From: QHWF01 sp036848175
GTDB taxonomy: Bacteria; Acidobacteriota; Vicinamibacteria; Vicinamibacterales; CAVVIG01
Assembly: GCA_036848175.1 (NCBI GenBank)
Contig: DAIUKO010000004.1
Coordinates: 16,141-80,140, forward strand
DNA: 64,000 nucleotides
Reading direction: 5' to 3'
Positions 46,546-55,900 of the stretch are shown piece after piece. A model generated the notes under the pieces. The model saw nothing but the letters and a program-made list of their open reading frames with translations. It did not search any database and was not told the DNA's origin. The position numbers and the translations under genes were made by a program. The first letter of the stretch is position 1, and every line of letters begins with the position of its first letter.

Positions 46546-47730
46546 GAAGCCGGCGGCGTCGTGCAGGATATCGACCAGCCGCGACAGGCGTTTGTCCCAG
46601 CCGAGCGCGGACAGGTTGGCGTGCATGGCGATGGCGCGGCGCTCGGCCGGCGTTCGGTTCAACAAGTCGAGAATCTGCGTGGCGAACGCATCGGCTTCTT
46701 TCGCGACGCGGCACGCCGTGGCCGATTCGCTGGGAAGCCCCTCGAACACCGCCGGCGTGACCACCGCAGGCAGACCGCAGGCAATCGCCTCGAGGACCTT
46801 GTTCTGAATCCCCCGTGCCGTCGCGAGCGGAGCCGCCGCGACCGCCGCGCGATGCAGATACGGCCGCACGTCGGGCACCGTGCCGGTCACCGTGACGGAT
46901 CGATCGCGTGCGGCCAGCGCACGCACGGCCGGCGTCGGATCCGCGCCGACGAGGAACAGCGTCGCGTCGGGACGCTGCCGGCGCACGTACGGCCACACCG
47001 CGTTGGCCAGCCAGAGCGCGGCCTGCTCGTTCGGGGCATAGTTCATCACGCCGCAGAACACGACCGATGCGTCCGCCGACGGATGGGAAGCAGGTTGAAA
47101 CGTGGAGAGATCGATGCCGTTCGGCACGACGTGAATCCGCGCCTCCGGCGCCAGGCTCGACAGGCTTGCCTGCTCCCGCTCGTTGACGACGAGCGTGGCC
47201 TTCGCGTGATGGGCCGCGGCCGCCTCGAAGTCGGCGAGCCGGTAGTGCTCGCGGCTGTAGACCCACGATCGTGGCGGACGGGCGACGCGCGCCAGCGCGC
47301 GCCATTTTTCAGAATCGACGTCGACGAAATCGACGACGGCCGGAATCCAGCGCAGCGAGTCCTCGAACATGAGCCGCGCCATCCCCGTGCAGTACGCGAG
47401 GACGACGTCAGGTCTTCGTTCGGCGACCATCTGGGCGAGCGTCGCACGAAGATCCGGCGCGTCGAGCAGCGCATGCGTCAGCGGCCGTGACGTCGGCAGC
47501 GCGAGCACACCCCGCACCAGACTCGGAATGCGCCGGACGCGCGCCGTCCGCACCCGCGCGACCATGCCGCGCAAGTCCCGCGCGTGCGCCTCCTCCTCGT
47601 CGTCGTGTGTGAGCGACAGGAGATCGACGTCGCCGCGCCGCGCGAGCTGCCGCGCGATGTGATAGGCACGGATCCGATCGCCGCGGTTGGGCGCATACGG
47701 CAGCCGATGGGTGAGGAACAGGACTCTCAT
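46510..47730 (-). CDS. glycosyltransferase, TIGR03087-like (XrtA/EpsH1-associated)
   Basis: 406 aa. Starts MRVLFLTHRLPYAPNRGDR with HIARQLARRGDVDLLSL; then VDFVDVDSEKW and the C-terminal GT4 part (VPNGIDLSTFQP, VVFCGVMNYAPNEQA, GIQNKVLEAIACGLPAVVT). These strings are diagnostic of the PEP-CTERM/XrtA system sugar transferases. It follows the acyltransferase gene by four bases on the same strand. Confidence 0.94.
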   Translation of the reverse strand: MRVLFLTHRLPYAPNRGDRIRAYHIARQLARRGDVDLLSLTHDDEEEAHARDLRGMVARVRTARVRRIPSLVRGVLALPTSRPLTHALLDAPDLRATLAQMVAERRPDVVLAYCTGMARLMFEDSLRWIPAVVDFVDVDSEKWRALARVARPPRSWVYSREHYRLADFEAAAAHHAKATLVVNEREQASLSSLAPEARIHVVPNGIDLSTFQPASHPSADASVVFCGVMNYAPNEQAALWLANAVWPYVRRQRPDATLFLVGADPTPAVRALAARDRSVTVTGTVPDVRPYLHRAAVAAAPLATARGIQNKVLEAIACGLPAVVTPAVFEGLPSESATACRVAKEADAFATQILDLLNRTPAERRAIAMHANLSALGWDKRLSRLVDILHDAAGFRAARPALAYSR

Positions 47731-47734
47731 GCTG

Positions 47735-48373
47735 TCATGAAACCCGAGGAGCTAGACCGCTCGTCTTTCCGCTGCGAACGTACGTCACCGCCTTGTCGCG
47801 GTGCTTGACGATGCGCGCCGGAACGCCGGCGACGACGACGCGATCGGGCACCGGCCGCGTGACGACCGCACCGGCGCCGACGATGGCGTCGCGCCCGACA
47901 TCCGCCATCACCACCGCGGCGCTGCCAATCCACGAGCCGGCGCCGATGTGCACGAGCAGCGGCGAGCCCTGCTGATCCCGAATGGGAACGCCCACATCGC
48001 CGGTACCGTGACTGCGAGCTCCGCTCGGGACGTGCACGCCCGCAGCGAGCAGCGCGTTCCGCCCCACGTGAACGAGGCCGAGATGACAGCGCGGGCCGAC
48101 GTAGGCGTTCTCGTCGAGGCGCGTATCGGCCTGCGCGAAAATCGTCCCGAACTCGACGACTGCCGTTGGGTGGCAGCCGGCGAGGACCCGAGAGAGGAAC
48201 GCGCGCCGGATGTACTGACCGAGAATCCCGGGTACCCAGGCCAGCGCCTGCGTCGAGCCTTCGAGCGCCCGATCGCGACCGAGCAGCGCCGACCGGACCC
48301 AGTAGGACATCAGCGCCGGCGCGACGACGATGGTTGCCGCGCCGCGCGCCAGCGCCTTCAACGAATTGCGCAC
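47735..48373 (-). CDS. left-handed beta-helix acyltransferase (copy A)
   Basis: 212 aa. N-terminal hydrophobic part (ALARGAATIVVAPALMSYWV), then hexapeptide repeats (VEFGTIFAQADTRLDENAYV, LLVHIGAGSWIGSAAVVM) and the tail DAIVGAGAVVTRPVPD. Probably acetylates an EPS sugar. It resembles the gene at 61241-61900 (similar length and N-terminus), so two such enzymes may serve the same polymer. GTG start. Located downstream of the Ig-propeller gene by 22 bases. Confidence 0.88.
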   Translation of the reverse strand: MRNSLKALARGAATIVVAPALMSYWVRSALLGRDRALEGSTQALAWVPGILGQYIRRAFLSRVLAGCHPTAVVEFGTIFAQADTRLDENAYVGPRCHLGLVHVGRNALLAAGVHVPSGARSHGTGDVGVPIRDQQGSPLLVHIGAGSWIGSAAVVMADVGRDAIVGAGAVVTRPVPDRVVVAGVPARIVKHRDKAVTYVRSGKTSGLAPRVS

Positions 48374-48395
48374 GGCGTCCTTCGATTCCTCAGTG

Positions 48396-51371
48396 TCACT
48401 GCACCTTGAAGACGTGCACCACCGACAGAACCGTGTTCCCGTCGATGACGTCGGTCTGGTATTGAGCGACGAAGATGCGTCCGCTCTGCTGATCGAACGC
48501 CATGCTCGCGCGCGTCACGCCTGTGGGCGCGAACGGCAGACCGTTCAGCTCCCACACCGCGTACGGCCTGACGTCCCACGGCTGCCTGGTCCCGGCCGCG
48601 ACGGCCGCCAGATGGTTCGCGTCGTAGGCCCAGACGTAGTAGTGATACGGATAGCCGTGCACGCCCTTCGAGCTGTCTTCCGGGTCGTAGCAGTAGTTGT
48701 CGCCCGTCGGCGTGCCTGAATCGGGATCGATGAACGGCGTTCCCGCCAGCGCGCCGTCTTCCGTGCCCGGCCCGTAGCAGAAGTCGCCGAGACCCGGCAC
48801 CGTGGGCGCGCCACCCAGACCACCGTGCCGTCCGAAGAAGAGCACGCTCCGCCATCCACTCGGAAACGCCACACCTTTGATCTCGCTCGTGCCGTTGAAG
48901 AGCGTGCTGTTCAAGCTCCACCCGTCCACGATCGGTTTGCATGCGTTCACGTCGAGACAGGGGACCAGACCCGGTTCCATCAGCGGATGCGCCGCGGGAT
49001 AGAACAGCAGCGGCTTCGCCGGCAGCGGTATCGTGACGCCCAACTGTGTCGGATCGATCGTGAAGAGCGCCGGGCCGTACGACGTGCGGCTGATAACGCC
49101 GAGACAACAGTTTCCGTTGATGACCGGCCCGCCGAACGCCGTCTGCCATTCGAGCGGCACCAATCCGAAGTAGCCGTCGAAGAAGCCGGCGCCCAGACAG
49201 TTCTGGGTCTTGGTCGGATCACTTCGATCGCAGTCGGGGACGCTGACTTCATACGCGCCACGGACGTCACCGACGACGGACAGATCGGGGTTCGCGACGA
49301 AGTGCGACACGATCTGAGTCTCGAGCCCGTCGTAGTAATCGTACCCGGTGACGTACAGCTGACCCTGATACGGCAGCAGGCCGCCGATCTTCTTGGAGTT
49401 CGTGCTGCCCGGATTGATCTCGTCGACCTTCGCCTCCGTCGGATCGCTGAACGGCTGCACGTAAGTCGCGACGTTCAGGCTCGCCAGGTTCGAGGACACC
49501 ACGGGCACCGGAATGCCGACCTCGGCAACCATCGCCCCCTGGTTGTTTCCAGTCAGGAAGAGCGAGTCGTGCGCGGGATTGAACGCCATCGCCCAGCCAC
49601 CGAAATTGAACGTGGCGAGGCCGTTCGTGAGCTCCCACTCGGTCGCGTTGGGACCCGGATTCACTCCACTCGGCAGGCGGAACGCCCCTTGGTAGACGAT
49701 GTTGTTCGGCTGTACCAGCGGCGCTTTGTCCGGTGTCGGCGCCTCTTCCGTGTGCCCGATCACGAACGGGCTGAGCGACGACACCGCCGCGCAGATCGTG
49801 TGAGTGGCGAAGTCGGGGGCAGGCGCACCGGGCGCGAGTATCGTGCGATCGACGAAGACGCCGCCCTCTCCATGCAGCACGCGAAGCTGCGCGAAGGCCG
49901 CAGCGTCGCCGGTGAACGACGAGGCGTTGAAGCAGACGGTCACGCCGCCGGTGAACTCGGCGGTCGTGCTGACGTCGAACGACAGCGCGGCGTCGATCGT
50001 GAACCGGGCCGGAAGCTGTGCCGGATCGGGTGGTGCGATCGACGAGGCGGTCGTCGTGCCGCCCTTCGTGACGTTGGCGAACGTCACCGTGGCCAACGGC
50101 AGCGTGACCGTGACGTTCTGGCCGACCGGCGTCTGGTCCGGCGGCGTTTTGCTCTTCACGGTGATCGTGACGATCGCCGACGTCGTGCTCAGTCCGCCGT
50201 TGTCGATCGCGATTGCTTTCAGCGAATGCGCGCCGAGCGCCGCGCCGCGCCACGTCACGATGTAAGGCGCCGTGAACTGAATGCCGATCGGCATGCCGTC
50301 GGCGAAGAACGTGACGAGCTTCACCTTGCCACCGTCCGTGTCGCTGGCGTCAGCGGTGATCGCGATCGGGTCGCCTTCCACGAAGCTCTGGCCGTTGGTG
50401 GGCGACGTGATCGCCACGGTCGGCGCGACGTTTTCCTTCACGGTCACCGTGACCGGGGCCGATGTCGAGCGCTTGCCGCGCTCGTCGGTCGCGACGGCGG
50501 TCAGCGTGTGCGTTCCCACCGATGCGTGGTGCCACGTCACACGGTAGGGCTCCTCCCACGCCGTGCCAATGAGATTTGAATCGACGAAGAACGCAACGTT
50601 CTTGATGCCGTCACTGTCGCTCGCATCCGCGGTCAGCCTGATGTTGACCGGTTGCGTGAAGCTGGCGCCGTCGGCGGGCGACGTGAGGCGCACGCTGGGC
50701 GGCGCGTTCTGCTTGACGGTGATGTTGACCGGCGCCGAGGTCGCCGTGAGCCCGCCGTTGTCGGTCGCGACGGCCGTCAACACGTGCGGCCCGACTGCGG
50801 GGCTGCGCCATCTGAAGGTGTAGGGCTCACGAAACGATGTGCCGATCGCCAGACCGTCGACGAAGAACGTGACGGACCTGATCACACCACCGTCGCGATC
50901 GTCTGCGTCGGCGGCGATCGTGATGCTCTCCGGCTCGATGAAGCTCGCGCCGTTGTTCGGTGCATCGATGTGCACGGTCGGCGGCGGATTCGGCCGCACG
51001 CGAATCGTGACCGGATCCGAATAACCCTGAGCGCCGACGTTGTCGGTCGCGACGGCGATCACGGTATGCAGGCCGGCAGGAACGTTCTCCCACCACACCG
51101 TGTAAGGTGCGTTCGTGGCCGTGCCGATGAGCGTCGAGCCTTCGTAATACTTGACGGATCTGACCCATCCGTCGGGGTCGTTGGCGCCCGCGGCGAGCGC
51201 GATGCTGGCCGGGGCCGTGAACGTATTGCCGGCCTCCGGCGACCACACCACCGCGAACGGGGCCTGGTTGGCTTTTTTGGGAGCTGGTCCCGCGACGAGA
51301 TTCGGCGCGAGCGCAGCCATGACGAACACAATCACTCCAGCGGACACACGGACGCTAGGTCTCAACGTCAC
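48396..51371 (-). CDS. secreted protein: four Ig-like domains and NCCLGVISRTSYGPALF domain
   Basis: 991 aa. Signal peptide (GVIVFVMAALAPNLVAG), four Ig-like repeats of about 93 aa (each starting like PPTVHIDAPNNGASF and ending VTITVK, residues 40-410), a linker, and a C-terminal domain (about 550-991) with YQGAFRLPSGVNPG, LLPYQGQLYVTGYDYYDGLE and NCCLGVISRTSYGPALF. The C-terminal domain has a paralogue next door (51526-52887) and no family I can name; a propeller-like fold is guessed. GTG start. Candidate sigma-54 promoter at 51428-51443. Confidence 0.83.
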   Translation of the reverse strand: MTLRPSVRVSAGVIVFVMAALAPNLVAGPAPKKANQAPFAVVWSPEAGNTFTAPASIALAAGANDPDGWVRSVKYYEGSTLIGTATNAPYTVWWENVPAGLHTVIAVATDNVGAQGYSDPVTIRVRPNPPPTVHIDAPNNGASFIEPESITIAADADDRDGGVIRSVTFFVDGLAIGTSFREPYTFRWRSPAVGPHVLTAVATDNGGLTATSAPVNITVKQNAPPSVRLTSPADGASFTQPVNIRLTADASDSDGIKNVAFFVDSNLIGTAWEEPYRVTWHHASVGTHTLTAVATDERGKRSTSAPVTVTVKENVAPTVAITSPTNGQSFVEGDPIAITADASDTDGGKVKLVTFFADGMPIGIQFTAPYIVTWRGAALGAHSLKAIAIDNGGLSTTSAIVTITVKSKTPPDQTPVGQNVTVTLPLATVTFANVTKGGTTTASSIAPPDPAQLPARFTIDAALSFDVSTTAEFTGGVTVCFNASSFTGDAAAFAQLRVLHGEGGVFVDRTILAPGAPAPDFATHTICAAVSSLSPFVIGHTEEAPTPDKAPLVQPNNIVYQGAFRLPSGVNPGPNATEWELTNGLATFNFGGWAMAFNPAHDSLFLTGNNQGAMVAEVGIPVPVVSSNLASLNVATYVQPFSDPTEAKVDEINPGSTNSKKIGGLLPYQGQLYVTGYDYYDGLETQIVSHFVANPDLSVVGDVRGAYEVSVPDCDRSDPTKTQNCLGAGFFDGYFGLVPLEWQTAFGGPVINGNCCLGVISRTSYGPALFTIDPTQLGVTIPLPAKPLLFYPAAHPLMEPGLVPCLDVNACKPIVDGWSLNSTLFNGTSEIKGVAFPSGWRSVLFFGRHGGLGGAPTVPGLGDFCYGPGTEDGALAGTPFIDPDSGTPTGDNYCYDPEDSSKGVHGYPYHYYVWAYDANHLAAVAAGTRQPWDVRPYAVWELNGLPFAPTGVTRASMAFDQQSGRIFVAQYQTDVIDGNTVLSVVHVFKVQ

Positions 51372-51426
51372 ACGAGGAACCTTTCAGAGAATGATGGTGA
51401 CCGACCAATCGGCCGGCGCCCTAAGA

Positions 51427-51443
51427 CGCAAGAACAATTCCCG
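51427..51443 (-). promoter_or_regulatory. candidate sigma-54 promoter for the Ig-propeller operon
   Basis: On the minus strand: CGGGAATTGTTCTTGC, with GG (51441-51440), ten bases, GC (51429-51428) and TTCTTGC at -12. Predicted start about 51416, leader about 45 nt. It shares TTGTTCTTGC with the site at 57716-57730. Confidence 0.6.
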
Positions 51444-51525
51444 ACGTCCGCCTGTCGATCGCCAATAAATCCAGCCTCGAGCCATGGGACCGTCCGGAAG
51501 TCACCCTCGAGGCAGACTTAGTTCA

Positions 51526-52887
51526 TCAGAGGATTTGAACAGTGAAGACGTGGATCACCGGCAGCTCGCCGTCGCCGAATCCCTGCGACAGGAAGATGTG
51601 CCCTGTTTCCGGATCGTAGGCGGCGCCGTTCAGCGTCGCGTGCCCTTCTTCCGAAAACGGCAGCGTCAGCGACCAGGTTGCATACGGCTTCACATCCCAC
51701 GGCGACTTGCGCTCAGCCTTGACCTCCGCGAGATCATTGGCGTCGTAGGCCCAGACGTAATAGCGGTATGGGAACCCGTGAGTCCCCTTCGACTCCGTCG
51801 CCGGGTCAAAGCACCACTTATCGACGCCGCCATCGGCCGGTTGTCCGACCTTCGCCTGATCGGTGGTTCCCGGGCCGTAGCAGAACGCCCCGAGCCCATG
51901 TCGTCCGAAGAACAGCACGCTGCGGGTGCTGGCGTGAAAGACCACGCCGCGAATTTCCGTTGTCCCGTTGAAGAATGGACCGGTGGCATCCCACTCGGCG
52001 AGGGGATGCCGTTGCGGATAGTAGACGAGCGGCGTCGCGGACAGCGGATTCTGGGTTCCGAGGCGCGCCGGATCGATAACGAACAGCGCCGGGCCATACG
52101 ACGTCCGGCTGATCACGCCGAGACAACAGTTCCCGTCGAGCACCGGACCGCCGAGCGTGGCCTGCCACGCCGCCGGGACGACGCCCATGTAGCCCGACAC
52201 GAACCCCGCGCCGATCGTGCCGATCTGGTAAGGCCCGCGCACGTCGCCCGACACGGACAAATCCGGGGCGGACACGAAGTGCGAGAGGACCTGCTCGCCG
52301 GCACCGTCGTAATACAGATACGCGGAGAGATAGAGCTGCCCTTTATACGGCAGCAGGCCGCCGACCTTGACCGTGTTGGGACCGACCTGCCCCATCTTGC
52401 CTTCGGTCATGTCGGTGAAGGGCTGCAGCAGGCTCGCCGTCTCGAGGCGCTGCAACGCCGTCGCCGATCGAATTTCCGGAATCGAGATCTCCGCGACGCG
52501 CTGGTGCCAGTCGTGGCCGACGATGAACAGCGATTTGTGCTCGGCGTTGAACGCGATCGCCGTGCCGCCGTACGCGAGGCTGGTGTCGTTGACGATCGTC
52601 GAGGGCACGCGGAAGGCGCCTTCGTAGACGAGATTCCTGGACTGCACCAGCGGTCCGCTGCCGGCGACTGTTGGTGGCGGAGGCGGCAGATGCGCGGCCT
52701 TCGCAGCAGTACTGAAGACGACGGGCAACGATCGCGTCAGCAGTCGGGCGTGCCGGAACTTGAATCCGATGAGTACCGATGCGCACAGCGCGACAGTCGT
52801 ACCGAGAACGAACAGCTCCGGTGGGATTCCGAAAATTCTTCTGGTTGGCACGGGCTTGCTGAGAGCAGGGAGCAAGGAGTTCGCCAC
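51526..52887 (-). CDS. NCCLG-domain protein with N-terminal membrane helix
   Basis: About 453 aa from the GTG at 52887 (a GTG at 52989 would run through a hairpin repeat and is disfavoured). One membrane helix near residues 20-40 (ELFVLGTTVALCASVLIGF) followed by an extracytoplasmic domain: NLVYEGAFRVPSTIV, LLPYKGQLYLSAYLYYDGAG, GNCCLGVISRTSYGPALFVI, and HIFLSQGFGDGELPVIHVF. It aligns along its length to the C-terminal half of the 48396-51371 product. Family unknown; the vicinal cysteines and invariant SRTSYGPALF are the distinctive features. Confidence 0.8.
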   Translation of the reverse strand: MANSLLPALSKPVPTRRIFGIPPELFVLGTTVALCASVLIGFKFRHARLLTRSLPVVFSTAAKAAHLPPPPPTVAGSGPLVQSRNLVYEGAFRVPSTIVNDTSLAYGGTAIAFNAEHKSLFIVGHDWHQRVAEISIPEIRSATALQRLETASLLQPFTDMTEGKMGQVGPNTVKVGGLLPYKGQLYLSAYLYYDGAGEQVLSHFVSAPDLSVSGDVRGPYQIGTIGAGFVSGYMGVVPAAWQATLGGPVLDGNCCLGVISRTSYGPALFVIDPARLGTQNPLSATPLVYYPQRHPLAEWDATGPFFNGTTEIRGVVFHASTRSVLFFGRHGLGAFCYGPGTTDQAKVGQPADGGVDKWCFDPATESKGTHGFPYRYYVWAYDANDLAEVKAERKSPWDVKPYATWSLTLPFSEEGHATLNGAAYDPETGHIFLSQGFGDGELPVIHVFTVQIL

Positions 52888-52951
52888 GCGCGGGCGACGG
52901 CGTCCCGGCCAGAATAGCGTGGATCGACGCGGGGGTCGATCGGTTGTCTGC

Positions 52952-52979
52952 GTGGCGGACGACAAAAGTCGCCCGCCAC
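52952..52979. repeat. GTGGCGGACGAC hairpin repeat
   Basis: 12-bp stem (one mismatch) with AAAA loop: GTGGCGGACGAC/GTCGCCCGCCAC. It lies between the G8 protein gene and the NCCLG gene and could act as a terminator. It belongs to the GGCGAC...GTCGCC palindrome group. Confidence 0.6.
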
Positions 52980-52992
52980 TATCAGGCACCTT

Positions 52993-55900
52993 CTACTGCG
53001 GCGTGAATACGACGTCGACCCAATAGTTGTTGGCGTTCGAGGTCTGCGTCGGGAACGCCGTCGCGCCGTAGACGAACACCGCGTTCGGTCCATCGACGCC
53101 GTTGGCCAGCGCGTGCAGCGGCGGATTGTCAGCGCCGCCCGAGAGGAAATAGCCGCCGTTCAGCGCGTAGTTCCCTGCGTTGGTGTGATACGAGGCGATG
53201 TAGGTCGTGTTCGCCGCAATCGCCACCGGCGTCGAGAACGTCACTTGCTGCCACCCCGACGCCGTTTCATTCGTGAACGTGGCCGTCGCGAGCAGCGTGC
53301 CGGTTCGGCTCCACAGATGTGCGACGTGCGTGCCGGTGTTCGTCGTGCCTTTGTAGAAGCGGATGCCGGTCACCACGCCGCTGACGTCGGCTCGGAATTT
53401 GACGCCGAGCTCCACCGGCTGCGAGTCGCCGGTGATGTTCGCGGGCGTCGTCGACGCACTCCAGATCGTGCACGGACACGCTGACGCGACCGCCGCGGTG
53501 GTGAACGACCAGACGAAGTTGCTCGCCAGCGCGTTGCCGGCTGTATCCTTCACGCCGCCGCTGCCACCGGTGATCGTCGCGGTGTACGTGGTGGACGCGC
53601 TCAGCGCGGAGGACGGCGTCAGCGTCGCCACGCGCGTGCTCGCGTTGTAGCTGACCGTCGCGGCAACGACCGCGTTGGCCGGATTGCGCAGCGCGAACGT
53701 TCCCGTCGTGATCGTCGACGCCGTCATCGGTTCGCTGAACGTTGCCGTCACCGACGCCGTCGCGCTGACACCGGTTGCATTGTTCGCCGGCGACGTGCTC
53801 GTCACGGTCGGCGGCGTCGTATCGGAGGGTGTCGTGTTGAAGACGACGTCCACCCAGTAGTTGTTGCTGTTGAAGGTCTGGGTCGGGAACGCGCTGGCGC
53901 CGTACACGAACACCGCGTTCGGCCCGTCGACGCCGCTTGCCAGCGCGTGCAGCGGCGGGTTGTCCGCGCCCGCGGCGGAGAAGTAGCCGCTGTTCACCGC
54001 GTAGTTGCCGGTGTTGGTGTGATACGACGCGATGTAGGTGGTATTGGCCGTGATCGCAACCGGCGACGCGAACGTCACCTGTTGCCACCCCGACGCCGTC
54101 TCGTTCGCGAACGTCGCCGTCGCCAGTCGCGTGCCGGTACTGCTCCACAGGCTCCCGACGTGGGTGCCCGTATTGGCGGCGCCCTTGTAGAAGCGCACAC
54201 CGGTAATCACACCGCTGATATCGGATCGGAATTTCACGCCGAGCTCGACTGCCTGCGCGTCGCTGGTGATGTTGGCCGGCGTCGTCGATGGGCTCCAGAT
54301 GGTGCACGGACACGTTGGCGGCGGCGGCGTGGTTTGTCCTGCCTGCGTCACCGTGACCGTCTGACTTGCGATCGTCAGCGTGCCGGAACGTGAGGCGGTG
54401 CCGCTGTTCGGATCGACTGTATAGCTCACCGTCCCGTTGCCGCTGCCGGCGCTGCCGGCGGTCACGCTGATCCACGCCGCACTGCTCACCGCGGTCCAAC
54501 TGCATCCGGCGGGCGCCGTCACCGTTGCGCTTTGCGCGCCGCCCGCTGCGGGCGACGAGACCGACGTCGGCGAGACCGTGTAGCTGCAGGTCTGCCCCGC
54601 CTGCGTGACCGTGATCGTCTGGCCGGCGACAGTCAGTGTGCCAGTGCGCGTCGCGGTGCCGCTGTTTCCGGCAACCGTGTAATTGACCGTGGCGCTGCCG
54701 TTGCCGCTGGCTCCGCCGGTGACCGCGATCCAGCTCGCGTTGCTCGCGGCTGTCCAATTGCAGCCGGCTGAAGTTGTCACGCTCGCGCTCTGCGCGCCGC
54801 CCGCCGCGGCGGCAGAGACCGACGTGGGCGAGACCGCGAAGCTGCACGGCTGCCCCTGTTGCGTGATCGTAATCGTCTGACCTGCGACGGTCAGCGTCCC
54901 AGTACGTGCGGCGCCGGGATTCGCGGCGACGCTGTACATCACGGTCGCGCTGCCGCTTCCGCTCGTGCCCGACGTAATGCTGATCCACGAGGCTTGAGAC
55001 GTCGCCGACCACGCGCATCCTGACGCGGTCGTCACGCCCGTCGAACCACTGCCGCCGCCAGTGGCCACGCTCTGCGACGTGGGCGAGACGCTGTACGAAC
55101 AACCGGGGGCCGTCACGAAGCGGAAGCCATTGGTGAACGTCCAGTTCGATCCAGCGGGATTGGTCACGGTGACGTTCACGTTCCCCGCTGCATGTGCCGG
55201 CGCTGTCGCCGTGATCGAGTTGGGTGAGACGACGACGTTCGTCCCCGGCGTACCGCCGAACGAGACCGCCGCGCCGCTCACGAAGTTCGCACCCGAGATC
55301 GTCGTCGGCGTACCGCCGCCGATCGATCCCTGGAATGGATCCAGCCAGGTGATGGCGGGACCGCCGCTCGCGGCGGTGCTGCAGACGATGCCGTTGATCT
55401 CGGGACGATGATTGCCGCACGGCGCCAGACCGCCTGCGACGTTCTGCGACGCCTGCTGGTTGTAATACACCTGGAAGTTGTCGGACGGGACGCCCTTGTA
55501 TCCGTAGACCAGCACGGTGTCGCGCTGCGTGGTATTCGACTGGGCCGAGGTCTCCCAGCTCATGCCGATCGTCGTGGTGCCGAGGAAGTTGACGTTGTTC
55601 GCGACGATCGTCCGCGGCGGCAGCCAGCCGGGTCCGTTCGCGGAGTACATGGTCTTCACGACCATGTCGGATTGATTGCGCAGCGTGCTGTTCTCGACAA
55701 CCTGCAAGCCCGTGCCCGCGGCCGACCATTTGATGCCGATGATCATCCCCTCGATGTCCGAGTTCACGATGCGAATGTCTCTCGCCGAGTAGTCCTCGCC
55801 GTGGACGCCGCGGCCGCAGCATCCGCTCATGGACGGGTCCTGGCCGAGAATCGTCAGCCCGTCGAAGCGGACGCGCGCGGCGGGATAGTGATAGACCGCC

